Source of the DNA: Paenibacillus aurantius
GTDB taxonomy: Bacteria; Bacillota; Bacilli; Paenibacillales; NBRC-103111
Direction: 5' to 3'
Assembly: GCF_032268605.1 (NCBI RefSeq)
Contig: NZ_CP130318.1
Location: forward strand, 5,307,501-5,371,500
DNA length: 64,000 nucleotides
Positions 34,668-43,034 of the stretch are shown here, one piece after another. The position numbers and the translations under genes are program-made. The notes beneath the pieces are model-generated. The model made no database searches. It saw nothing but the letters and a program-made list of their open reading frames with translations, and was not told the DNA's origin. Position 1 is the stretch's first letter, and each line of letters begins with the position of its first letter.

Positions 34668-37328
34668 TCAGAAGCTTTGGATCTGTGCCATCCAAGGATT
34701 GTGGCTGCGGTTGTGATGAGGAGCATACTGCCAATCGCTCACGCGGATTCCTTCGCCAGTCGAAAGGAAATGACGGGTGGGAGCATAAACGACTCCAGCC
34801 AACTCGCCATCGGATACTTCCACTTCCAAATCGACGGGGCTATCAAAGACAAGCGTGCATTCTCCCATGCGGAGCGTACGAGCGCCGATAATGGCCAACA
34901 TCCGCTCGCCGTTATCGGCCAAGACCGCTTCCGCCTTCATTTCCAAGCCGGCTATCCGGAACGGATCGTTATCGGCGAACAAGAGACGGGCGCCGCCAGC
35001 AAAGCGGACGGTGTTTCCCTCTGCCGATACTTCGCCGGGTTTGCCGGTCAGCGCGAATAGAAAGGCACCGCTCTTCACCCGTGAAGGGTATTCCAAACGC
35101 CAACGCCGGTAACGCGGAAACCGGCCAAACCGGATGTCCTGCTCGCCGGCATTTCCATTCAGGCCGTAAATATAGCTCGGATGCCAGGACGGCTCCTCGA
35201 TCTGTACCGCGCAGTCCTGCCTATCGTTCAATATGGTTACGTAAATCTCGCCTTTCTCCTCATCGGTCAAGCCCTTGTCGCCGTCTTTAATACCGGCGAT
35301 CAGATTGGCCTGCCCGCCCGTCAGCCGGTATTGGCCGGCCCCCCATTCCGTGACGGAGCCGGAGCAGTGCAAATGCGTCGCAAAGCGCAGCAGCTGCTCG
35401 CCCTCAAACGAATCGGAGATCACCATCGTTCCGCTCTGCAGGTCCACGACCAGAATCCGCTCCGCATGATTCACCTGGTGCTTCGGATGCAGTTCGTCCG
35501 TCAGGACGGCATGAGCGTAGAGGAACCGATCGGTTATCAGGAGGCGGCGGATATAAGAGCTCTTCTCCGGCCCGACATTCCCGCTCAGGTACTGCCCTTG
35601 CGTATAGATGCCGCCATCCTCGAAGCACATCGTATTGCTTAGCGAGCTGTCCTGACCATAGGACGAGATATCCACGAGAACCGGACTGCCGTCCACGTTA
35701 AGCTGGAGACTCCCCAGGGAAGGAACGAACTCGCGATTGTGCGGCATGATCCGGAAGCTGACGGAGCGCCCTGCCTTTAGGCCGGCGCTGAGTGAGCCGG
35801 TAATGGCCGATTGGCCTTCGGAAGCGAATGTAATCATGCCGATATCCTTCGCGAAAAAGGGCGCGTGCGGAAACGGCGCCGGGCTTGCCGAAGTCCGCGG
35901 CGCGTACAGGAGATCGAATAGCGTCAAGGCGACATCGCCGGCCGTTCTACGTTCCTGCTCGACAAAGGTCTCGTAGATGGACGAGATATCCGGTGTCGGA
36001 TGGAAGCGGTTCAGGTAGGCCGCCAGATGACGATGCTCCTTCGTCCGCAAGCCACGCTGCAGCTCCTGGCTGTTAGGAGCGTTGAAGCAAGCGAGCATGG
36101 CATGGCCGAGACGGTCCAGGAAAGGACTGTCGCTAAGCTCGGGGCGATGCCCGCCAAAGGTGTGCGCGGCCGCCAAATAACGAACCAAATGGTACGGAAA
36201 ATAGGTGACCCACACGTTCTTTCCGTCCAACGGGTATAGACGCAGGCTGTCGCAAAACAGCCCATGGAAGAAGGGCAAAATTTTGCGGGCCAAGGGAAGA
36301 TCATCGTAAAACGCCATGCAGGCGATCGCCGTGCCGTTCCAGGTGCCAAGCGAATGCGGCTCCGGTGACGGACAGCCCATATACGCCCGCTGCAGCACGG
36401 TGAAATCGAATATTTTCTGCAGATAGGTGCCGACTTTGTCTTTAATGACGGCCTGCTCGTTACTATCGAATAATTCCCGGCACCAATCCCAGGCGAGGGC
36501 GGTCATGTACAGCTTCAGGGAAATTCCGCGGTCGTTGTCTCCTCCCATTACCAGTGGATCCGCTTTGCCGGACCAGGTGGGAAGAGAGCATACCTCCAGA
36601 ACCCTCCGTTTGATCATTTGGCCGATCTCTTGGTCTTCTGTAAGCAGATGCGCCAAGCAAATAAGATCGAAATCGACCTCGCCCGCCGATCCGTCCTTCC
36701 GGATCCGATCGCATATCCGATCGAATTCCGGACGGCCGATCAGCTGCTCCCGCAGGCGATCGGCATCCTCCGCATTCAAATATAGGCGGGGCCGGCTCTG
36801 CTCGGCAGGAAGAAGCTCGCGCCAGGAGCGGTCGTCCTTGCGGATCTCGAGGAACCGGATTCGCTGCCAGTCGATGCGGTCGCGATCCCGTTCGACGAAC
36901 TCCAGCTTGATTTCCGTCTCGCCTTCTGTTGCTTCAATGCCGAATTCCGCTCTTAACCGGCTGTTCGCAACCTCTTCCGGCCCCGGCATATCGAACCACA
37001 ATCCGCCTACCAGCCGGCCGTTCACATAGGTTCGGGCCATCGGCATGGCCATGACATTGCTTAGGTGGTCCAAATCCCACGGGCCGACGGACTCCAGCCG
37101 GCCATCGGGAACCTGGACCATAGGGACTGCCGCCGTATTCATGTCGAACGCGCCATCCTTCGTTTCCAGCCGGAAGTGATAGAGACCGGGCGGCAGGGCG
37201 GCTCTCAGCACCAGGCGATGCGGTTCGACCTTGATGTCCGATAGATAACCGGTGACGTCGCGCCATTCCATGGGATCATACCGGTTAGGCGCCGGCTGCA
37301 AATAAGCGACGAGATCGTTATTCATCAT
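34668..37328 (-). CDS. Large heparinase II/III-like polysaccharide-active protein
   Basis: An 886-residue protein without a signal peptide. An N-terminal beta-sandwich-like part (about 1-150) is followed by a helical toroid-like region (about 180-500; WNGTAIACMAFYDD) and a C-terminal beta-rich heparinase II/III-like region (MPHNREFVPSLGSL, VLVDISSYGQDSSLSN). The exact family is uncertain; it resembles uncharacterised lyase/hydrolase-like proteins of Paenibacillus loci. The start is the ATG pair at 37328/37325 with AAGGAG about seven bases upstream. It overlaps the end of the preceding gene by 11 bases, which implies translational coupling. Confidence 0.7.
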   Translation of the reverse strand: MMNNDLVAYLQPAPNRYDPMEWRDVTGYLSDIKVEPHRLVLRAALPPGLYHFRLETKDGAFDMNTAAVPMVQVPDGRLESVGPWDLDHLSNVMAMPMARTYVNGRLVGGLWFDMPGPEEVANSRLRAEFGIEATEGETEIKLEFVERDRDRIDWQRIRFLEIRKDDRSWRELLPAEQSRPRLYLNAEDADRLREQLIGRPEFDRICDRIRKDGSAGEVDFDLICLAHLLTEDQEIGQMIKRRVLEVCSLPTWSGKADPLVMGGDNDRGISLKLYMTALAWDWCRELFDSNEQAVIKDKVGTYLQKIFDFTVLQRAYMGCPSPEPHSLGTWNGTAIACMAFYDDLPLARKILPFFHGLFCDSLRLYPLDGKNVWVTYFPYHLVRYLAAAHTFGGHRPELSDSPFLDRLGHAMLACFNAPNSQELQRGLRTKEHRHLAAYLNRFHPTPDISSIYETFVEQERRTAGDVALTLFDLLYAPRTSASPAPFPHAPFFAKDIGMITFASEGQSAITGSLSAGLKAGRSVSFRIMPHNREFVPSLGSLQLNVDGSPVLVDISSYGQDSSLSNTMCFEDGGIYTQGQYLSGNVGPEKSSYIRRLLITDRFLYAHAVLTDELHPKHQVNHAERILVVDLQSGTMVISDSFEGEQLLRFATHLHCSGSVTEWGAGQYRLTGGQANLIAGIKDGDKGLTDEEKGEIYVTILNDRQDCAVQIEEPSWHPSYIYGLNGNAGEQDIRFGRFPRYRRWRLEYPSRVKSGAFLFALTGKPGEVSAEGNTVRFAGGARLLFADNDPFRIAGLEMKAEAVLADNGERMLAIIGARTLRMGECTLVFDSPVDLEVEVSDGELAGVVYAPTRHFLSTGEGIRVSDWQYAPHHNRSHNPWMAQIQSF

Positions 37329-39357
37329 AAGCCTTCTCCTTTCCCTCTTCCCGATCTCCGATGGCATAAGGAACATAGCCCCACATCACCGAAAAATCCT
37401 TCCAAGGGAAGAAAGGAGGAATCGGGGTAAAGGGTTCCTTCAACAAAGGCAGCTCCGCGGTGTTCAACCCGTCGATCTCGACGATCGGATGCTCGACGCG
37501 GCGGCCGTTAATCGTCGCATAGCGCGGCGATAGGCCGCCGGGACTCCAGGAAGTCTCCAGCTCCAGCGCGGGTCTGGTACGGCCGGCTGGACGCCGGTAG
37601 CGCGCCCGGCGTGTCGTCCAGTAATAGTCGGTGAACCGGGCGGCCCCAAGCTCTTCCGCGAAAGCAGTTAAGGAAGAATAGTCGGAGATTCCGGCGTGTT
37701 CGGCGACGAATCCGCTCGAGAGGAGCCGCATTTCATCGCGCGAGAAGCATCTCGGTTCCCCGTTGTACAATTGGATGCGGATGTATTTGTACTTCCCGTT
37801 GGACTCTAGAGAAATCTTGACCGGGTCAGGCAGTCGGGTATAGGCCATCGGACGGAAGGCGGCAAGCATTCTTCCGGAGCGGCAGGCGATCCATTGGCCC
37901 TGCTCGACGGTTCCGGACCATTCCTTCCTTGGAACCCCGCCCACGATCAGCTCCTCCACGTCACCACCGTGCGTCGATAAGATGATCAGCTCGCTTACAT
38001 CCGTCAGCGGCTTCATCGCCGCCTCTCCATCCAATACCGGATGGGTCAGCACCATGGCCGTGGATTCGGATTGCATGGTAAACGTGTTGGCATAGGAAGC
38101 CAGGTTATCCACTTCGCCGGCATTCGGGTAGACCCGGTCGCCGTCCATGGCATGTGCTGTCGTTCCGGGCACTTCTCCGTTTAGGACAAGCTTGGTAAAC
38201 ACCGTGCCGATATCCCGAAAGGACTGAACGTGCTCACGCCGTTTATAGGTGACGAAGTAGCTTTGGTTCTGCGCGATGCTCCCAAAAGGCGTGCTGGAGG
38301 TGCCCAAGGCGAAGTCCGGAAACAGGACCGTCTCGATCCGGCCCGAACGGGCGAGGAAATCGGTGTCGGCACTAGCTCCCAGCTCGCAAGTGGCCACCGC
38401 CTTGAACGGGTAGGACTTGGAGGTGAACATGGCATAAGCTTCGTCTGGAATATGATAGCGGCCGCCGGCAAACCAGCTGAACTGGGCAGCGTTGAACGGC
38501 ACATCCCCCATATGATGGAGAACGAGATCCTGCGGCAGATCGAACAAGGCCATCGGCGAAGGATGGACCCGTTCACCCAGGCAGAACCACAGCAAGCTCG
38601 AGACACCACTGGCATGTGCGACGCAATCCACCGTATAGGCCCGGGAATAAGGCCCCGCCAACACGCCCATCTCCGGATGGAACCGCGCCGCAAGATCGAG
38701 CCATAAGCGTTGTTCGATGCCAAGGGCCAAGCTTCGGGCTTCCTCATCATGCGCATGCTCGGCGATTTCGCTTAAAGCGCGGATGGTCAACCCTGCATAA
38801 GTAGGCGAGTTGAACTCGCTGTTGATACCGTTTCTAACCAGCGACGCCTTGAACTGCCGTAAGTTCCACAATCCATACTCCACGGCTTCCTGGCATCCGA
38901 GCAGTTCCCCGCCCAAGATCAGCCCCATCGTGGCCTTGGCGGGCATGTTGTCGTTATAGCCGTGAAACTGATAGTCGGGCTGCCGGTTTCCCGGCTTAAA
39001 GGAAAAGCCTTCCCGCACCAAGCGTTCAAGCTTTTGGCGAACCTCCGCCGACATTTTATCGCGATGGCCGACCAGCAGGCTGGTGGCTAGATTGGTCTCG
39101 AAGATCCCGAAGGGGACTTCGCCGTATTCCGGTACTTCTCCCCTTAGGACAATGGCGTCGGCCCAGGAAGATTCCCCCGCAGCATAAAGCAATTCCGCCA
39201 GCCAAAATCGTTCTCTTGTATCCGCCGGCAAGCTGTCCGCGATCCACTCTCCTTCGCTGTCATACCAGCCGCGAGCGGCTTCTGCAGCCTTGGCGGCGAA
39301 TCGGTTCACTCTATCCGCAAACCCGTCCGGGTTCTCCTTGCATTTGTCCGTAACCAT
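37318..39357 (-). CDS. Unrecognised large protein, alpha/alpha-toroid-like enzyme candidate
   Basis: A 679-residue cytoplasmic protein. The N-terminal half is rich in amphipathic helices with repeating patterns typical of alpha/alpha toroids (FGIFETNLATSLLVG, FHGYNDNMPAKATMG, GINSEFNSPTYAGLT); the C-terminal half is beta-rich. I do not recognise the family with certainty; a polysaccharide lyase or glycosidase role is inferred from shape and position. The start has GGGAGGGA eight bases upstream. It lies 19 bases after the permease gene and overlaps the next enzyme gene by 11 bases, so the two enzymes are probably made in equal amounts and may cooperate. Confidence 0.65.
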   Translation of the reverse strand: MVTDKCKENPDGFADRVNRFAAKAAEAARGWYDSEGEWIADSLPADTRERFWLAELLYAAGESSWADAIVLRGEVPEYGEVPFGIFETNLATSLLVGHRDKMSAEVRQKLERLVREGFSFKPGNRQPDYQFHGYNDNMPAKATMGLILGGELLGCQEAVEYGLWNLRQFKASLVRNGINSEFNSPTYAGLTIRALSEIAEHAHDEEARSLALGIEQRLWLDLAARFHPEMGVLAGPYSRAYTVDCVAHASGVSSLLWFCLGERVHPSPMALFDLPQDLVLHHMGDVPFNAAQFSWFAGGRYHIPDEAYAMFTSKSYPFKAVATCELGASADTDFLARSGRIETVLFPDFALGTSSTPFGSIAQNQSYFVTYKRREHVQSFRDIGTVFTKLVLNGEVPGTTAHAMDGDRVYPNAGEVDNLASYANTFTMQSESTAMVLTHPVLDGEAAMKPLTDVSELIILSTHGGDVEELIVGGVPRKEWSGTVEQGQWIACRSGRMLAAFRPMAYTRLPDPVKISLESNGKYKYIRIQLYNGEPRCFSRDEMRLLSSGFVAEHAGISDYSSLTAFAEELGAARFTDYYWTTRRARYRRPAGRTRPALELETSWSPGGLSPRYATINGRRVEHPIVEIDGLNTAELPLLKEPFTPIPPFFPWKDFSVMWGYVPYAIGDREEGKEKAYDE

Positions 39358-39376
39358 TGGTTGTCCCTCCCTAGCG

Positions 39377-40213
39377 TTATCCCTTCACTGAACCCATGGT
39401 GGCCCCTTCCACAATCCACCTCTGGCAGATAATGAACACGATAAGAGAAGGAATCATCGTAATCACAACACCGGAGAACAGCGTCACCCAGTCATTCGTA
39501 TACTGCATCCGCATGTTCGCCTGGTAGATATTCACGCCGATCGTATATTTGCTCGAGTCGCTCAGATAGATGAACGGCTGCAGGAAGGTGTTATACAGAC
39601 CGAGGAATTTGAAGATGGCCACCGTAATAACGCCGGGCATCGCGAGCGGCATAATAATGCGCGAGAATATTTTAAAAAGAGAAGCGCCGTCGATCTTCGC
39701 GCTTTCTTCCAGTTCCATAGGCAGCGATTGCATGAACCCGCCAAGCAGCATGAGAAAGAAGACATTTTCCCCCAGGACGTCCAGGATGATGAGTCCGGTA
39801 AGGCTGTTGGTCAAATGCAGATCACGCATAAGGATATACTGGGGGATGAGGGCGTTGATGCCCGGCAAAAACAGGGACAGCATAATTAGGCTCCAAATGA
39901 GCTTCCGCCCTCTAAAATTCATACGGGTGAGGGCATACGCATTCAAAGAGGTAAGGAATGTGCCGATTACCAGACTCGCGCCCACATAATACAGCGTATT
40001 AAGCAAGGTGGTCCCAAGTTTAAATCTCTCCCAAGCCGAGAGATAATTGCCCCAGTTCAGCGTTTCCGGAAGCGTCCAAACGTTCTGGAAGAACTCCTGA
40101 TTCGTTTTCAACGATTCGTATATGACCCAAACAACCGGGAACAAGATGGACAGCGACCAGGCGGCGAGAACAACCCACCAGATCAAATCGAAAGCCGTGC
40201 GATGTTCTTTCAT
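39377..40213 (-). CDS. Carbohydrate ABC transporter permease (MalG/UgpE type)
   Basis: A 278-residue permease with about six membrane segments, an EAA loop (MELEESAKIDGASLF, near residues 180-194) and the C-terminal GSVKG. The ATG has AAGGTGG about six bases upstream. It is 13 bases downstream of the partner permease and precedes the two large enzymes, placing import and breakdown in one transcript. Confidence 0.94.
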   Translation of the reverse strand: MKEHRTAFDLIWWVVLAAWSLSILFPVVWVIYESLKTNQEFFQNVWTLPETLNWGNYLSAWERFKLGTTLLNTLYYVGASLVIGTFLTSLNAYALTRMNFRGRKLIWSLIMLSLFLPGINALIPQYILMRDLHLTNSLTGLIILDVLGENVFFLMLLGGFMQSLPMELEESAKIDGASLFKIFSRIIMPLAMPGVITVAIFKFLGLYNTFLQPFIYLSDSSKYTIGVNIYQANMRMQYTNDWVTLFSGVVITMIPSLIVFIICQRWIVEGATMGSVKG

Positions 40214-40226
40214 GCTCTACCACCTT

Positions 40227-41174
40227 CTAATATTCGTATTCGCGGTTAGGCAGCAGCTTGTCTACCGCCAGTTTCGCGCCAACCAGAATGACGAACAGGA
40301 ACATGCCGATGGCAGAAGCATATCCGTAACTTCGAACCTGTTCCCCGAAAGCCATATTGAACATATACAATCCGATCACATCGGTGGACCCTGCCGGACC
40401 TCCGCGGGTCAAGATCAGAACCATATCCAAAGTTTTTAAAGTTCCCAGAACGAGAAAGATAGCGCTCACGCGGATGATCGGAGTCATGAGGGGAAGCGTA
40501 ATGCGGAACAGCCGCGTCATATTTCCGGCTCCCTCCAGAATGGCACTTTCGTACAAGGATTTCGGAATCGTGGTCATCGCGTTAACGAAGATAACGACAT
40601 ACAGGCCGACCCCCGCCCACACGGATGGAGGAACGAGTGCCGTGAGTGCCGTGCGGGCATCTCCCAGCCAGTAGTAGCCTTGCATATCGATTCCGATGAG
40701 CTTAAGCAGAGCATTCAGCAGACCGAAGCTGCCGTCGTAGATGAACGCCCATAGCAAGGAGACCACAACGGTTGACAATACATTAGGGAAGAAGAACAGT
40801 ACTTTCAATAAGGACGTTCCTTTATACCCCTTGTTGGTCAGCAAATAGGCTAGAAGCACGGAGATGGCCAGGATGAAAAATGGCACAGTCGCCATGAAAA
40901 ACAGATTATGGAGGAGTGCTCTCCAAACATATTTATCTTGGAACATGTTGACGTAGTTCTGTAACCCAATAAACTTAGGCTTGGTAATGCCGTTCCATTT
41001 CAGCAGAGAATAGTAGACGGACATTAAATTCGGATACAAGCCAAATAGCAGGTAACCGCCGAAGGTAGGCACGATAGCAATCAGAAGAAAGACCGTCTTC
41101 TGGAAGCTGGCTTTCTGCAGCTGCTGACTAAGCTTCGGACGAGCGGAGGTCAAGGTTGACGAATTCTTAGTCAA
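40227..41174 (-). CDS. Carbohydrate ABC transporter permease (MalF/UgpA type), TTG start
   Basis: A 315-residue permease with about six membrane segments and an EAA loop (LYESAILEGAGNM). Translation likely starts at TTG 41174, with AAAGGAG eight bases upstream. The 82-base gap to the binding-protein gene holds a hairpin (41220-41245) that may lower its expression relative to that gene. Confidence 0.93.
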   Translation of the reverse strand: MTKNSSTLTSARPKLSQQLQKASFQKTVFLLIAIVPTFGGYLLFGLYPNLMSVYYSLLKWNGITKPKFIGLQNYVNMFQDKYVWRALLHNLFFMATVPFFILAISVLLAYLLTNKGYKGTSLLKVLFFFPNVLSTVVVSLLWAFIYDGSFGLLNALLKLIGIDMQGYYWLGDARTALTALVPPSVWAGVGLYVVIFVNAMTTIPKSLYESAILEGAGNMTRLFRITLPLMTPIIRVSAIFLVLGTLKTLDMVLILTRGGPAGSTDVIGLYMFNMAFGEQVRSYGYASAIGMFLFVILVGAKLAVDKLLPNREYEY

Positions 41175-41219
41175 TAGACGCGCTCCTTTCTTGATAGGGA
41201 ATATGATCTTGGGTGATAT

Positions 41220-41245
41220 AAAAGGGAGGCGCTAACCTCCCTTTT
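41220..41245 (-). other. Intra-operon hairpin after the binding-protein gene
   Basis: A 10-bp perfect stem AAAAGGGAGG/CCTCCCTTTT with a six-base loop; on the minus strand it ends in TTTT, so it may act as a leaky terminator or an mRNA-stability element that favours binding protein over permeases. Confidence 0.6.
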
Positions 41246-41256
41246 ACAAAGGCCCA

Positions 41257-42699
41257 CTATTTTTTCTGTGCCTCAATGGCTTTTTTCAGCAAGGCTTCGG
41301 CTTCCTGCAGCTTCGGCAGCGGCTCCTGCTTGCCGGTGGCGATTTGCGCGATCGACTCGGACATGAGCTTAAGCGATTGCTCGTAAGCCTCATCTGTCAA
41401 CACCGTGTCGGAGTAACCCGAGTCAACCTTTACCTTGTTATTTTTCAGATAGTCCAGGAAAGCGCTAGGCACGCTTTGCAGCTTCGCCATACGAGCCTGA
41501 TCTTCCGAGAAGTCCGCCCGCAGCGGAAGCATCCCGCCTTTTTCCGCAATCTGTGCCTGCACATCCAGACTCCACAGCCAAACAATGAATTCCTTGGCCC
41601 ATTTCTTGTTGAGGTCCGGCTTCTTCGCCCAGATCAGGAATCCCGAACCGGGCGTGAATTGCACCCATTTGGTATTGCTTTCCGACTCTCCGAACGGCAC
41701 GGTCATAAAGCCCCATTTGAAGCCTTGCGGCGTGGAAGCCTTCATCTCGTTCTCCACCCACGTGCCTGTCGATACCATAGCCGCTTTTCCTTGCAGAACT
41801 TGCATTTGGGATTGCGTATGGTTTAGCGCGGCCAAGCCGGATGGGAAATAGCCTTTCTTGCCCATCTCATAGATCCGGTTCCAGCGTTCCACATTTTCCG
41901 GAGCGAGATAATACGGCAGCTTGAAATTGCGGTAATTATCCTGTACCTGCTTCAAATTTCCCTTGGCTTCGGCCAGCTCGTATAATTTGGCGGTGCCGAA
42001 CCCATTATTGATATAATCCGGGTACATTCCGGGGAAAGTAATCGGGATGGCGCCGGAGGCTTTAATCGTTTCGCAGAGCTGCAGGAACTCGCTCCACGTC
42101 TTGGGCGCCTGGTTCCAGCCTTTTTCCTCGAACAGCGTCTTATTGTACATCAGGCCGGAGCCGCTGCCCGCAATCGGGAAGGAATAGACTTTCCCAAGTG
42201 TATGCTGCGTGGATTCGAAAGTGCCGGAGAAAGCCAGTTCCTTTAAGGTTTTCCCTTTACCATCACTAGCTTTACGATCCCAGAGATCATCTTGGGGCTC
42301 CAGCATACCGCTCTCGGCGTAGCTTGTGATTCCCCCGGGTATGCTTCCGGAGAATAGATCGAACATGTCCTCATTATCGTTTGCTGCGATTTTGGTTTGC
42401 GTGATTTGACTGATGTTCGGAGAAGAGTTCACGTCAATCGAGACGTTCGGGTATTTCTCCTTAAAGGTTTTGACCGCATAATCGAACCATTCCCGGCCCA
42501 TGCCGCCCTCGAAATTGCCGATCTTCAGCGTTACCTTCTGGTCTTTCGGCAAGCCGTTCTCATATACATCAGATTTTGCCCCAGGCGTCCCGGAGGCCTC
42601 GGTATCACTGGACGGCTTCGAACTGCTGCAAGCCGTAATAGACGAGGTAATAAGGGTAAGGACACATGCAAGTGTAGCCGCTTTCAAAGGAGCTTTCAT
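41257..42699 (-). CDS. Sugar ABC transporter solute-binding lipoprotein (family 1)
   Basis: A 480-residue family-1 (UgpB/MalE-like) binding protein. Its N-terminus has a Lys-rich start, a hydrophobic segment and lipobox ITAC followed by a Ser-rich linker. The body holds typical blocks such as LMYNKTLFEEKGW and GKAAMVSTGTWV. The start has GAGGAGG upstream. It is the first structural gene of the long operon, and its leader of about 200 bases contains the 15-bp tandem repeat. It is a different subfamily from the two LipO-type proteins in the window. The ligand is unknown. Confidence 0.94.
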   Translation of the reverse strand: MKAPLKAATLACVLTLITSSITACSSSKPSSDTEASGTPGAKSDVYENGLPKDQKVTLKIGNFEGGMGREWFDYAVKTFKEKYPNVSIDVNSSPNISQITQTKIAANDNEDMFDLFSGSIPGGITSYAESGMLEPQDDLWDRKASDGKGKTLKELAFSGTFESTQHTLGKVYSFPIAGSGSGLMYNKTLFEEKGWNQAPKTWSEFLQLCETIKASGAIPITFPGMYPDYINNGFGTAKLYELAEAKGNLKQVQDNYRNFKLPYYLAPENVERWNRIYEMGKKGYFPSGLAALNHTQSQMQVLQGKAAMVSTGTWVENEMKASTPQGFKWGFMTVPFGESESNTKWVQFTPGSGFLIWAKKPDLNKKWAKEFIVWLWSLDVQAQIAEKGGMLPLRADFSEDQARMAKLQSVPSAFLDYLKNNKVKVDSGYSDTVLTDEAYEQSLKLMSESIAQIATGKQEPLPKLQEAEALLKKAIEAQKK

Positions 42700-42739
42700 T
42701 TGGGTACAACCTCCTCGATTAATATAAAATGACCAGCCG

Positions 42740-42790
42740 TTACGTTACTTCCCTTTACGTTACTTTACTTTACGCTACTTCCCCTTACAT
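42740..42790. repeat. 15-bp tandem repeat in the leader of the importer operon
   Basis: Three copies with exact 15-base spacing start at 42740, 42755 and 42770 (unit TTACGTTACTTCCCT, with small changes), and a fourth partial copy begins at 42785. A related stretch, TTTACTTTACGTTGTC, lies at 42899-42914 directly at the start site of the candidate promoter. They lie 40-90 bases upstream of the binding-protein start. They may be operator arrays or act in the RNA. Confidence 0.7.
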
Positions 42791-42898
42791 AGCCTTTCCT
42801 TCCTCAATAACTCCTGCTGCACCCCCTCGAAATGGTAAAAACTGATGTACAAATTAAATTATTAACCATCATATGTACTGCATCTGCCGTAAAACTGA

Positions 42899-42943
42899 TT
42901 TACTTTACGTTGTCATTCTAAAGGCTTTTACTCCATCAGTCAA
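42899..42943 (-). promoter_or_regulatory. Candidate promoter with operator-like repeat for the 42699-29591 operon
   Basis: On the minus strand TTGACT (42938-42943) and TAGAAT (42915-42920) are 17 bases apart. The bases just downstream (42899-42914) repeat the core ACGTAAAGTAA of the tandem array. The GntR-type regulator next door is the natural candidate to bind. The rest of the 42700-43033 gap shows only this array and the terminator. Confidence 0.55.
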
Positions 42944-42998
42944 CAAATAAATTACGCAATGGTAAATCACGGAAGGCGCAGCTGTATTTTGAACACAA

Positions 42999-43034
42999 CA
43001 AAAAAAGGAGAAAGCAAGTTCCTTTCTCCTTTTC
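42999..43034 (-). terminator. Terminator after the GntR-type regulator
   Basis: A hairpin with arms AAAAGGAGAAAG and CTTTCTCCTTTT is followed on the minus strand by TTTTTTTGTTG, so regulator and operon are separate transcripts. Confidence 0.85.

Noticed and set aside
42740-42790. CRISPR-like array
   Set aside because: The repeats are directly adjacent (15-base period, no spacers) and no cas gene is present.
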